A DNA stretch of 64,000 bases from Linanthus parryae (lineage: Eukaryota > Streptophyta > Magnoliopsida > Ericales > Polemoniaceae). The position numbers and the translations under genes were made by a program. Position 1 is the stretch's first letter, and each line of letters begins with the position of its first letter. The stretch covers positions 1,302,001 to 1,366,000 of the forward strand of contig JALGPY010000015.1 in the NCBI GenBank assembly GCA_023055425.1, read 5' to 3'. Of this stretch, positions 22,722-35,200 are shown piece after piece. The notes beneath the pieces are model-generated. The model was not told the DNA's origin and did not search any database. It saw nothing but the letters and a program-made list of their open reading frames with translations.

Positions 22722-24540
22722 ATGGATGATGAAACTAGAGCTGAGTTTGAAAGGATTCTCAAGGGTATGCAAGATGCATAAGAAGCTAGAGTTGCAGCTG
22801 TGGAAGATGTAGAAAATAGAGCAAGGGAGAATGAGGAGCTCAGAGCTCAGTTGACCAAGATGCAAGCTGCTATGGCACGCTTGAACCCTCCAAATCCACA
22901 ACCACGTCTTGGTGTGGAGGTGCAAGCGAGAAACGATGGAGGTAATAAAAATGGGGGGAATAATGCACAGGATGTGGCGGCACAGGTGAATAATGTTGAG
23001 GAGGATGAACGTCCTTTGGTGGACTACTTCAGAACCACACCAGATGGATATCAGCCCACTATTGTTAGACCACCTATCAACGCAGCTCACTTTGAATTGC
23101 GCCAGCAGCTGATCAATATGGTTAGGGATGAGTGCTTGTTCACTGGAGGTGCAGGGGATGATGCCAATGCCAACTTGCTCAACTTTAACCAGTTTACGTA
23201 CACAATTCATGATCAGAGAGTGCCAGTTGAAATAGTTAAGTTGATGCTTTTTCCCTTTTCTTTTTCTGGAAAAGAAAAGACATGGCTCTTGGAACTTCCA
23301 GCAGGTTGTATCACTACATGGGCAGAGTGTTGCTAAGAGTTTCTAAGGAAATATCTTCCACCCTCCAAGGTTGCGCAGAGAATGGCCGACATCACAAAGT
23401 TTACTCAGCAAGAGGATGATTCTTTGGGAGACACCTATAGAAAGTTCAATCAGCTCCTTCGCAAATGTCCTACGCACAAAGAACCATGGTATAAGCTACT
23501 CCATTACTTCTATAATGCCCTGGAGAGGGAAACTACAAATGAACTAGACTAGATGGCTCAGGGAAATTTATGGGCTTTGGAGTGCAAAGATGCCAAGACT
23601 TGCTTAATAGTGTGGCAGAACGTGCGTCTACGAGGTCTGAGACTCGTAGAATTCAAAATATGATGGGGCACTGATAAACAAGATTGAAACACTAGTGGAG
23701 CAGAAATTTGAGCAGCAAATGGCAGTCATGACTTCGGCTTTCATCAATATGAATCCATCAGCAAGAGTGAAGTCTGTGGGAGAGATGATGGCAGATGAGA
23801 ATCAGGGATATGGCGCTGCAATTGAAGATGTGAACTACTTGGGTCCACCACGACAGCATTAGTGGCCGAATACTTATCATCTCAACAACCGTTATCACCC
23901 CAAATTTAGCTATGCCAACCCAAACAGTGGGTTATATGCACCGGGTCAGCAGCCAAATCCTCCATACCAGGCTCAGAGACAAGAACCGCAGCAGCAAGCT
24001 CGGAGGCAAGAGGAACAAGATACAAATGCTTTATTGAGAAAACTACTTGCTAACCAAGACATAATGGAGAGCAGAATTTTCTCCATGGAAGCTACAATGA
24101 AGAGTCATGATATGCAGATTGGGAAAATTGCCAATCAGAATGCTAAATTTCCTCCAGGTATGCTTCCTTATAATGCCATTCTTCCTACTGAGCAGCTCAA
24201 ATCTATTACTACTCGCAGTGGCACTACTACTGAGGATCCTCCATATCCTAGCAATGCGAGAATTGAAGCTAACAAGGCCACTGAGAAAGAATTGGGGGAA
24301 GAGTTTCCCAAGGCCGTGATTCCCCAATCAAAGGACACGGTAGAGAAGAAAGAAGAGCCCAAGAACACTCTAAATCTGGCTAAATATGTGCCCGTTGTGA
24401 AATATCCGGCGGCAATAAAGAGGGATGATGAGTAACACTTTGGGAAATTTCTGAACATATTCAAACAACTGCATATAAACATTCCTCTTGTGGAAGAACT
24501 TGCTCAGATGCCCAAATATAAGAAGTTCTTGAAGTAGATT
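22722..24540 (+). pseudogene. Element A gag (Athila type), decayed
   Basis: The start ATG at 22722 reads MDDETRAEFERILKGMQDA and then meets a stop at 22779. The frame continues (22800-23336) with a coiled-coil-like Glu/Arg/Leu stretch and the capsid-like core (PLVDYFRTT, INAAHFELRQQLINMV, GKEKTWL). After a TAA the retrotransposon-gag block goes on (EFLRKYLPPSKVAQRM, DTYRKFNQLLRKCP). A later frame (24034-24435) has the ITTRSGT motif usual before Athila protease. At least three stops and one frameshift are present. Gag would form the particle that packages element RNA. Confidence 0.85.
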
Positions 24541-25222
24541 TTATGGGGGAAAGAAGAGCATTGACCCTTATGCCACAGTGAAGCTGACAGAGACATGTAG
24601 CACAGTGATACAGCAAGACATTCCCGAGATGAGAGATCCAGGCAGTGTCATCTTAGGCTGCACTCTTGGGGGTGGATATCATACACATGGGCTCTGTGAT
24701 TTGGGCACGAGTATTAATCTCATGCCATTGTCTCTATTCTAGAGATTGGGCATTGGTGCGCCGACCCCTGTGAAGATGGGTCTGCAATTGGCAGAAAATT
24801 CTATAGTTACGGAAAATGGGGTGATTGAGAACTTGCTGGTCAAAGTGGGCGCATTTGTATTTCCAGCTGACTTCGTGATCGTGGATATCAAGGAAGATCG
24901 CGATGTTCCACTAATATTTGGAAGACCGCTTTTAAAGACAATGCGCTCTAATGTGGATCTAGAGACTGAGGATTTGAATATCATGGCTCTAGACTCATCA
25001 CTCGTGTTAAAGGCATTTGTTCCGAGCAAGGGGAAGAATAAATTGGCCATGATCAAGTTTAGAAAAGATCGTGTGGATACTTCTCTTGGCTTGCCTACAG
25101 TTTTGCATCCCAATCCACCCGAATCAGAGAAGAAGCCAAATGTGGTGAGTGCACATGATGTGGTGCAGAAAATCAAGAGCAAGAAATTGAAGGAGGAGGC
25201 ACGTCGTGCTAGAACTCATTAA
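24541..25222 (+). pseudogene. Element A aspartic protease
   Basis: The active-site motif CDLGTSINLMP lies at about 24695-24727 (Asp codon 24698-24700), followed by a stop. The flap and C-terminal part are open at 24746-25222, with VFPADFVIVDI and VPLIFGRPLL, as in Athila proteases. It would mature gag. RT normally follows in the same frame; here the ORF ends and the hairpin module follows within 10 bases. Confidence 0.85.
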
Positions 25223-25230
25223 CATCCTAT

Positions 25231-25292
25231 GAGGTAACTGGGTCGGGCCGTCGACCTTAAATAACAAGCGCTTGTTGGGAGGCAACCCAACG
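25231..25292 (+). repeat. Conserved hairpin module of the A/B/C group (copy in A)
   Basis: It starts GAGGTAACTGGGTCGGGCCG and ends with the hairpin TTGGGAGGCAACCCAA, nearly identical to the copies in B and C although the upstream ORFs are unrelated. Confidence 0.88.
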
Positions 25293-25761
25293 TATTTTTA
25301 TGCTTTAGTGTAGAGAGTGTGTTTTTAAGTACTGTCGTGTGCATTTTTAATACTGTTTTCTTATCTGAGAGGTGAGAGAGTGAGAATCTGACATTTGAAT
25401 TGAGTCGTGGCAGGAATATAGGTTGGAGACGCGGTCCGAACTCCCCTTCTTGAGGCACGTGAAAGAAACGCACAAAAACGAGAAAAGCGACATAATAATC
25501 ATGGAACTTGAGGTCATAAATTTTGAAGTTTAATGCGGTACTTTTGGATTAACACAAGCAAAAGCAGACAATATGCGAGACGAGCTTTCCAGCGGTATAT
25601 TATATGCGTGAATCGGAGTCCGGGGACAAGAACTAAAAGAAAAAGAGAAAGAAGAAGAGAGAAAAAGAAAAAAATAGAAAAAAAGGGGACTGGCCGGTAC
25701 TTGGAAAAAATTGGCAGGCCTTGTTTTTGTGCAACTCACTGCATTCCCACGATCAAATTGG

Positions 25762-25797
25762 GTGATCTTGTGATCAAAAGTTTGATCGCAAGATCAC
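25762..25797. repeat. Near-perfect palindrome of element A
   Basis: GTGATCTTGTGATCAAA (25762-25778) pairs with 25781-25797 with one G:T-type mismatch and a two-base loop. It lies about 470 bp after the hairpin module, the same place as the unrelated palindromes of B and C. Confidence 0.88.
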
Positions 25798-25839
25798 AAT
25801 ATGCTACCTTACGCTGAATCTCATAAAAAAGGGGGAAAT

Positions 25840-26700
25840 TGTGTCTTTTAGCGTTTTAAGTGAAGAAAAAAAGGAAAATAAAAAAGAAAAGAAAATAAAA
25901 AGAAAGCAGCGAAGTGATTTCTTCTTTGCCAAACCCACGACAGTCTCCAAGAGAGGACGAATCCCCACAGAGCACGATCGGAAAAATCGTCGGAGCTCAA
26001 AAAAAATTGCTGATTTCTGCCCGGCTATTCATCGCCGACGATTTTTACACCGAGGGCGGCGGCTGTGTTATTCGAGATTGGAGGTGGTTTCTGGCCTTGA
26101 CGGAGGAGTGGAAGATGGTGGATCGGTTGATTCAGAGAGAGACGGTTGCGGACATGGTGGTTAAGGGGTTCCTCGATCTTGGTTTTCGTTGGTTTGTGGC
26201 GGCCGGAGAAGACGAAGGGAAGAGGGAGTTAATGGTAGCTGCGTGGTCGGAATTGGTGGTGGCTTGGTAGTCGGATTGAATGGAGAAGTCGGCGATGAAT
26301 GAGGGATGGTGGTGTTTTGTTTGGTTTGCGTTCCTCATGACAGTTGCAGATACTGAAAGGGGTTCTGAACACTTCAACACTGTGTTGCCACAATTGGGGG
26401 TACCAGGTGTATTTTCCAGAACTTTTGGTATTTGCATTCGCCTCCCCGTGCTAAGAAACAACCAGGGGACTTCACAAATCAAAGGATATATTTCAAACTA
26501 TTAATGAAACCACCTTTTCTCGCCATTTTTTCTTCTTCCACCATGGTTTCTCCATCGCTGCAGTGCTCTCACAGAGCACAGGCGCCCTGAAGAACATTAC
26601 CAGTCCAAAATCGCCGGAGTTTGCCAGAGTTTGGTGGGTTCTGCTTGGCTCAGCAGCGTCTACAACCTCCGGTGGTGCGATTGTGAAGATTCAGCGAAGT
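25840..26700 (+). other. GC-richer segment of element A, possible captured sequence
   Basis: The segment follows a purine-rich stretch, has higher GC than the rest of A and no counterpart in B or C. Open frames at 25914-26270 (118 codons) and 26280-26504 show no domain I know. One could suspect captured host gene sequence, but codon frames overlap and no intron or homologue can be shown. RT would be expected in this part of an autonomous Athila element. Confidence 0.35.
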
Positions 26701-29493
26701 TAGTGTGGGGGAGGCAGTGTGAAATCTAGGGTTTCCTCAAAGATAAATCTGCAAATTCGTTCTCAACCGGTTGTAATTCGCGCAAACCGTTTGCGGGGTT
26801 GTGACAGGGACAGCGAGGAGAAGCTATTGAGATAAAAATATCACATCGCGAAAGTTATTGAAGAATCAGTCGACCATACGGTCCTTCTTGACAGATTTTG
26901 ACGATCAAGCCCCGTCAGAATGGAACTCCGGGGATTCAGGTATAACTCTCTTTCTCTTTCGAAATTTAATTTTGTCGAGTCTAGGCACATTGAGTAAAAG
27001 CCCAAATTTATTATTGTTGTTGCTTAGTTGCGGCGTTTGGGGGCGATTGACTAGTGTCCTAGGACTTATCTGTTAATTGCGTACTTGCTTCTTTTCAGTA
27101 CACACATCCTTGTCATGTGCACACAGCGAATATAATCTCTAAATTTGAACTGCTACTTTCTTGTGCAATGAGACCGTTTAGAAGTAGTTGAGGTAAAGAA
27201 TGACGTTGGTTATGAGTAGATACACCGTGCATTAGAACTGTCGAGTCCTCTTGATTGATCTCTAAATTCGTTGAGGACAACGAAGCCTTCTATTGGGGGG
27301 GGGGGGGTTAATCTTGACTAGCCAGTCCGTGTCTGCATTAACCTGTCACATATAGATTGTTAGGGCGTATTGTGTCGTCATCGTGGTCCGTGTCGTGTGT
27401 AGTTTTAGTGTCGTAATGTGTGTGTTAGTCATATATATGTGTTAGTGGTTTATTCTTGCACGTTTATTTTATTGAGTCTACCTACCCAAACTGAGTCAGT
27501 TTCGAGTCTTCTTCCGCGTCTGACCTTGCATGTAGAGTTAGAATAAATAATGTAAAAATACGAAAAAAATTATAAATTTGAAAAAAAATAAGAAAAATTT
27601 GAGAACGGGCAATCAAAAGAAGCTTAAAATTTGGTAGAATCGAGGAGTGTGAGAATTTTAGGCGTAGGGCGTGATTTGTTACCGAGAAGGAAAAAATGAG
27701 TTCCCCCTAGTACGTATAGAGAGAATTTATTTACGGGAATGTCTGCCTATTTTACTACACTTACTTGATTTGCAAATCTAAAGTGTATGTCGTTTATTTT
27801 TTTACTAGAGTTGAGCTAGGTGTGAGCTAAACGAGCCAAACGTTCATGTGTACGTCTTAGGTAGTCGCCAACCCGCCTCGTAGTGGCACACAGAACAGCT
27901 GTGCGAGGATGCGTATTAGAGAACTCATTGCTTGATAGATCTCACCTTGTAGGACCACTAGAAAGCCCAATTTGAACCTTGGTTTTATTCCTAACCTCTT
28001 GACCTAAGGTGAAGATTCTTGTCCTTCATCATAAATCTCTTGGAATCACCACTTTAGTGCGTCACGAGGGAGTCGTAGTTGAGGGGGTTCGATGAGGGAG
28101 AGCTTTATTGCATATACTTTTGAGTTCTACATGATCGCTTCCACATTATTTCATATCTTCGAGGGGATGCGAAGGTGAGTGAGTAGGCTTGCGCACTTTG
28201 GTGTGGCGGTGTTCCATGTCACTACACCATACACATAGTTTTGGAGAGTCGTGAGTGCGTGACGTCTAATCCGCACAACAATGGGGTGGTTGATCTTAAT
28301 TGGTGGATCGTGCTAGGTATCGTTTCTTTTCATCATCACGGTGTAGGAGGATCGGTTGGATTAGGCACGAGACTTACATACATGTGATTACTTGAGAGGG
28401 GCATGTTTACATTCTAGTGTGGGGTTGTCGACTTTTGACTACGGACATCGAGATTGAGCTTCTAACGACTCCATCCCTACACACACGCTTTGACTATTTG
28501 GCGGCTTTGTTTGGTGACACCGTGTACTTCATTGAGTTAGGGGGAGATGAATTTTACTTGTGATATACATTCATTGGATCGTCTATTTCCTTCCCTTGAC
28601 ATACTTGCTTTGCTTGATTCTTGGAAGACCACTCGGATACTTTTGCGGCATTTTGTTATATTGAGAGATGAAAAAAAAATAAAAAAAAGAAAAAGAATAA
28701 AAAAGAGAGAGAAAAAAGGAGAGATTGAATAAATGAATAAATTTGAGCTTATTTGAAATTGAGTGGTGGAAAGTTGCTAGTTCATTGACGACGGTTTGCA
28801 TTTCGTGCACGTATCGCCATGGTCGCCACGGAGATCGTTATTGTACCGGGGTTTGAGGGGATCGAGGGCCTGAGACGGTGAATTTCGGGTTGCGGTTTCT
28901 ATCATCATGGTGAGGGTGTGTGAGATGTGGGTTTTAATGTAAGAATGTGACGCTTAGGACTTGTTACTACATAATTATCCTTTTGTCCCTAAGCCTATAC
29001 ATTTTAACCCGTTAGCGGAATAGGAGCTCGGACCTTGAACGTGGCTTAGCCTAGCGTAGCCCCTTACTTTATCGGAACATGCGAAGAGGTAGGTATTCTT
29101 TTACACTGTAACGCTAGGCTCTCTATACTAACTAGGGGAAATTCTCGTTGTCGATTTTAGTTGCAATTCACACCTTGTCCCTTGATTGATCATCACTCCA
29201 TGAGAACCGGTTTGAGCTAATTGAGATTGCCCAATCTCGCAAAAAAAGAGAAAAAAATGCTATTTCGTTACGTGCATTGTATATATTTGATTTTCATATT
29301 GTTGCATCGTTGATTCATGTATTGAGTCATTGATTATGTCGAGTCGGCTAGTCTTGGTGTGTATGCAAGTGGTGTTTCTAAAAGTATGCAATTACTTAGA
29401 CTCGTACCGTGATTTGTTGGGGAGAAAGTTTGGAGATGATGGCCGGTTTTGATAGATTACTCGGGACGCGCAAATGGTAAGTGTGTGGATATT
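26701..29493 (+). other. Element A 3' non-coding region
   Basis: No ORF with support. It shares patches with B 48400-50480: the GAGGACAACGAAG block followed by a G13 run (27295-27307), the AGTGTGGGGTTGTCGAC block near 28420 and the ATTGCCCAATCTCG block near 29225. The final tract before the 3' LTR (29477-29493) is a poor polypurine tract. Confidence 0.65.
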
Positions 29494-30967
29494 TAATAAC
29501 TCCATAATTGGAGTTATATTCTATTGTGATTACTTGTCGTTTCGCGTACTTTCCGATGTGTTTATGTGTGTTTTAGGCCGAGTTTTGATAGTTTTGAGCA
29601 TACTTGAGTATTTGGACTTCATGGTGTAATCCGGGCGTTTTATGCATGTTTATGCTTTATTTTTCGCATTTGATCTTCCGGTATTTGTTCGTGTTGTGGA
29701 TTTCAGGACCCGGAAGCTTGGAGTGCGGATTTTGGAGCGGAAGCGAACTTCGGAAAGAAAGAAACTCAAGGAATGCATGATAGAATGGATGCAGGAGAGT
29801 AGAAGCTAAGAGGAGAAAAAGACTTAGCCAAAAATTTCAAGAGGAGTGAAAAGAAGCAACTCACATGGAAGATCAATGTGATCCTACAATTAAAAAAGGT
29901 GATCTTATGATCACAAGATCAAGTGCAAGACCACATAGAGGATCAACGTGACTCTCCAACTACAAAAGGTGATCCTAGGATCACAAAATGTGATCACAAG
30001 ATCACAATATTGGATCTGACATGACTAGAAGGGGGCAAAAGTGTTATTTCTGAAAACTAAAAAAGGAAAGAACGGGTCTGGATTAAAACCAACGACCTAG
30101 GCATTCATTCATTCATTCTTTGGACGCCATTGGAGAGTAGGAGCATTCTTGGGAGCTTGGAGACCATTGTTTGATTCACTATCTTCTTCCCCTCTTTAGT
30201 TTTTGTTTATGATCATTGAAACTTTGTACTCTGATCATGGGTTTTAGTAGCTAAACCCTCTATTCGGGATATCTTGCATGGGAACTAGGGTTTTGAACAC
30301 CATATTTTGGTGATTTATGGATTATGCTTCATGTTTATTAGCTTAATTGGATGTTTATGCTTAGTTATGCTTGATTCATACGCGTAATTCTATCTTTCGT
30401 ATTGTTTGACGTCACAATAAGATTGATCTGGGTGATGATTATTAGAGGAATCAATAGTTATTGCCTGAACTTGAATCTTGCACTAGTCGCATCTCGGGTT
30501 GAGGAATCTTGCTAGATAACTAGAACTAAGAGTTGATATCAAGATCATAATGCTTATTTAAACTTACTTAGGCTAGAGGAATCAGGTACAAGAGTTTAAA
30601 TATAGACTTTGGTTGAGGAATCTTCAAAGTGAAATTGCTCGTTTGGCTAAGTAGAAAACATCCGTGTTGCATGAACGTAAATCCTAAGTGGTGTGAATTT
30701 CCTAGTGAACTTGTAGAGATATCCTGAACTTGTCCACTTGTTAAGTAACTCTTAAAAATCATTCTTCGTTAATCGTGAAGTCTTTCACCTGATTAATTGA
30801 GATTTTTGTCTTTTATTTTAGTAGAATTAGAAAACAAACAACGTGATTTGCCCACATCAGGTTAAGAAGTCGTAACTAGTATACAAGAAGTCATTTGGGT
30901 TCGACAACCCGGATTACCGGATTTTTTACTGAACCGACAACTGTACACTTGCAGTTGGAACGTGTCA
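29494..30967 (+). repeat. Element A 3' LTR
   Basis: 1474 bp, same termini as the 5' LTR; palindrome cluster at about 29889-30010. It ends at the GGACC duplication. Confidence 0.92.
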
Positions 30968-30972
30968 GGACC

Positions 30973-32284
30973 GCCCCCTTGCCTTGCCACCCAAGCTAGG
31001 CTCGGCCAAGGGTTGGGCCGGCCTAGCGTGCAGCCTAGCCGCACGTGAGGCTAGGCCGACCTCCCCAAGGCCTAGCCTTGGTCCTTGGGTGGTTCGGCCA
31101 TGGTGGATGGTGGACTCTTTGGACTATTTTGACCCTAGTTGCCTAATTTCAAACTAAATTGAACAAGCGCGTTAAAAATTGGTTTCAACTGTATTATGTG
31201 CTTTGTTACATGGTGGATGGATATGGCCTTGGTTGTGGATGTTTATTTTGTGGTTTGGTTGACGGCCTGTGAGCTTATTAAATTAATGTAATAGTTAGTT
31301 GATTTTACGGCCTGCGAGCTGATCATCTTCTCAACATGTGAGGTTTTATTTATTTATTTATTCTATATGACTAGGATAGAATTAGAATATTAAGATGATA
31401 GCCAAGAGCATGGAGAAGAAGACCGGAGGACCAAAAGGCCACAAAGACGATGAGGACTCTTATCCTAGGCGCGCGACTATGGTGGAGCACATGGAGACGA
31501 GCTGTCACTTTAGGGCATGTAGATATTATCATTGGCTTGATAGTATCTTAGTCTAGGGGCCATATCCATGCCACGTTATTTTTATTTTGTGGATGTTTAT
31601 TATTTATGTCTTGTTATTTATTTTGTGTGTATGAGTGATACAAGCAAAACGTTAACAAGATAACAATAAAGAAGTTTGATCTTTTATTGTGGATTGCCCA
31701 GTCCAAATAAGTAGATCATGTTGATTGGATCAACCAAACAATTAGATAATGAAAATTAAATCCCTCAACGAAAATATTGCGTTTTGCCTTCTCTTTCCTA
31801 AACACCTTTCATGATCAAGGTCTATTAAATTTGGGCTTGCCAAAGCAAGGTATTTTAATTCACCTTGGTTTGTTGCGGACGAAACAAGCAAGTAATTTGT
31901 GCATGTTGAAGCAAGAGGTTGGACACAATTGGGCAAATTCAATTGGATTGATGAGCCTAGAGGTACGACAATTAGGTTTTATCTAAAGGATAAAGAATAA
32001 GAAATTATTCACCTAACTGGACCAAGAGTTGCATGAGATGCAATTGGAATGGGTTCCTACCTAAATAACCAATTCTTGGGTGACTTGACAAAGCAAGCTT
32101 AAGAATAAGTGAAATGGATCTTGGGCTCACTAGAAAATATATATCATATTATCCGCATTAATGGTGAGGGATATTAATCCGAGAAAAGTAGTGGGAGCTA
32201 TATTTAATGATCTAGCCATTGTTGAATATAGTTAAAATGTTCAAAATACTAAAATTGGACATTTCTCGTTTTTGTAGAATTCCA
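30973..32284 (+). other. Element D leader, second part
   Basis: It continues the leader broken at 21032. The GC-rich patch near 30970-31080 and the AT-rich part with GGATATGGCC near 31226 correspond to the (reverse-oriented) leader of Copia-1. No gene. Confidence 0.75.
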
Positions 32285-35200
32285 ATGGCAAACAATCACG
32301 CATCAACTTCATCCCTGCAATATGTCCTTGAGAAGGATAAAATGTCTGGAACAAATTTCCTTGACTGGTACAGAAACTTAAGGGTCGTCCTTAAGCAAGA
32401 AAAGAAACTGTACATCTTAGACAATCCTATTCCAGAACCACCCCAGGATGAGTCTGTTCTGGCTGCCGTGAGAGAACATCAGAAACATGTGGATGATTCT
32501 AATGATGTGACATGTCTCATGCTTTGCACCATGACCTCTAAGCTTCAAAAGCGACACGAGAACATGGAAGCCTATGATATGATCGAGCACTTGAAACAAT
32601 TGTTTCAAGAATAGGCAAGGCATGAGCGGTATGAAGTGTTCAAGGAACTGTTCAAGAGAAATCTCGCTCCAGGGAATCCAGTTGGGCCTCATGTACTTCG
32701 AATGATCGCGTACATAGAGAACCTCACGAGGCTGGGGTTCCCACTCGGCCAAGAGTTGGCAACTGATCTTGTCTTGCAATCGTTTCCAGATAGTTACAAC
32801 CAGTTCATCATGAACCATAACGTGAATGAGATCAGTAAAGCTCTGCCGGAATTTCTGAACATGCTAAGGACAGCTAAACAAATCATCAATAAAGGCAAGG
32901 GCAAGGCCATAATGATGGTGAGTAAAATGAAGGGCAAGGGAGTTGCCTCTACTTCTAAAGGAAAGCGCAAGAAAGTTTCAAAGTACAAGGAAGCCCTAAA
33001 GCCTAGTGGGGGCGTGGCTAAAGGTGATTGTCACTACTATAGTCAGCCGGGTCACTCGAGGAGGAATTGCCCCAAGTACCTGGAGGATAAAAAGCTTGGA
33101 ATAGTTATTCAACCACCACCATGTATTTTTGTTAATGACGTAAATATATATATTTCTTCATCTTGGGTATTGGATACTGGATGTGGATCTCACATTTGTC
33201 GAAATGTGCAGGATTTGAAAAGAAGTAGAAGATTGGCTAATGGGGAGATAGATTTGCGCGTCGGGAATGGAACAAGAGTTGCTGCATTAGCTGTAGGCGT
33301 TTATGAACTATCTTTGCCTTCTGGACTTATTTTAGAATTAGAAAGTGCCTGCTATGAGCAGAAATATTATTTCCGTTTCTTGTTTGGACGAGAAGGGTTT
33401 TTCTATTTCAATAAAGGACAAGTGTTGCTCCATTTATTTTGATAGTATGCACTATTCTAGTGCGCATTTTTCTAATGGATTGTACGTCCTTGATCTAAAT
33501 AATTCCATCTATAACATAAATACTAAAAGGATTAAAACTAATGATTTAAATCCTACATATCTATGGCAATGTCGTTTAGGCCATATAAACGAGAAACGCT
33601 TATCTAGACTCCATCAGGATGGATTTCTAGACTCATTTGATTTGGACTCATATGAGACATGCGAATCTTGATTTATTGAAAAAAATGACAAAGTCCCTTT
33701 TCAATAAGAAAGGTGAGAGGAATAGTGAGTTACTATCACTGATACATACTGATGTATGTGGTCCGTTTCCCACGCCTTCCAGAGGTGGTTACACCTACTT
33801 AATTATGTTTACTTATGACTTCAGTAGATATGGATTTGTGTACCTTACGAAGGCCAAATCTGAATCCTTTAAATTGTTCAAAGAATTCAAGAATGAAGTA
33901 GAGAAGCAACTTGGTAAGAGTATTAAGGCTTTGCAATCGGATCGTGGAGGAGAATACTTAATCCAAGAGTTTGACGAATATCTTAGAGAGTGTGGGATAG
34001 TATCTCAACTCACTCCACCCGGAACGCCACAATGGAATGGCGTGTCCGAAAGGAGGAATCGCACAATATTAGATATGGTGCGATCTATGACGTATCAAAC
34101 GGATCTTCCAATATCATTTTGGGGACATGCTCTATTGACTGCAGCTTTCACCATTAACCGTGTTCCATCCAAATCAGTCATGAAGACACCATATGAGATA
34201 TGGACTGGGAAGCGTCCCATAGTGTCATTTATGAAGATTTGGGGTTGCGATGTCTATGTAAAGCGTTTACAAATAGACAAGCTCGGAACCAAAGCGGATA
34301 AGTGTAAATTTGTGGGATATCCTAAGGAAACGAAAGGATATTATTTCTACAATCTAACCGACAACAAAGTGGTTGTAGCTCGGACCAGCTTGTTTCTAGA
34401 AAGAGAGTTAGTCTCTAAATAAGCAAGTGGGGGGACTGTAGAACTTGAAGAAATTCAAGAACCACAAACCTGAATCGATGATAGAACATGAATAGGAACC
34501 GCAAGTTATTGTGGAGGAACCTGGTCTGGTAACAAAGGAACTCCGTAGGTCAGGTAGGGTACGTCATGAGCCAGAGAGGTACGGACTTCTCGTAACGGCC
34601 TGATGACGTACCACTCATGGATGTTGAGCCTGTGACCTACGGGGAGGACATGAAAGGCCCAGACTCTAAGAAGTGACTAGCAGCCATGAGATCCGAAATG
34701 GAATCCATGCATACCAACTAAGTATGGACATTGGTGGAACCACCTGAAGGGGCTCGGCCCATAGGGTGCAAGTGGGTCTTCAAGAAGAAGACTGACACGA
34801 ATGGCAAGGTAGTTGCCTACAAGGGGCGATTGGTGGCTAAAGGTTATAGACAAATTCATGGTATTGACTATGATGAGACCTTTTCACCAGTCGCCATGAC
34901 TAAATCCATTCGGATCCTACTTGCGATTGCAGCCTACTATGACTATGAGATTTGGCAAATGGATGTCAAAACAGCGTTCCTCTATGGGAACAACCTCGAG
35001 GATGTGTATATTACACAACCGGAGGGTTTTGAGGATTCAGAGAATGCCAATAAAGTCTGTAAGCTGCAACGGTCCATTTATGGATTAAAGCAAGCTTCTA
35101 GGAGTTGGAATCGACGTTTTGATGACGCGGTGAAAGAGTGTGACTTCTTCAAGAACGAAGATGAGCCCTGTGTTTAGAAGAAGGTTAGTGGGAGCTCTAT

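Larger units (their letters stand above)
21033..30967 (+). mobile_element. Element A: Athila-like LTR element with gag and protease only (9.9 kb)
   Basis: Complete: LTRs 21033-22483 and 29494-30967, perfect 5-bp duplication GGACC (21028-21032 and 30968-30972), tRNA-Asp primer site. The internal part holds a decayed Athila-type gag and an aspartic protease, then the hairpin module, a palindrome, an unusual GC-rich segment and a 3' non-coding region. RT, RNase H and integrase are absent, although there is 4.2 kb of room. The LTRs differ by a few percent plus a 24-bp insertion near 30276. It is inserted in the leader of D and shares modules with B and C. Confidence 0.9.

Noticed and set aside
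25914..26504. ORFs of 118 and 74 codons in element A as captured genes
   Set aside because: No recognisable domain and competing frames; kept only as a possible captured segment.
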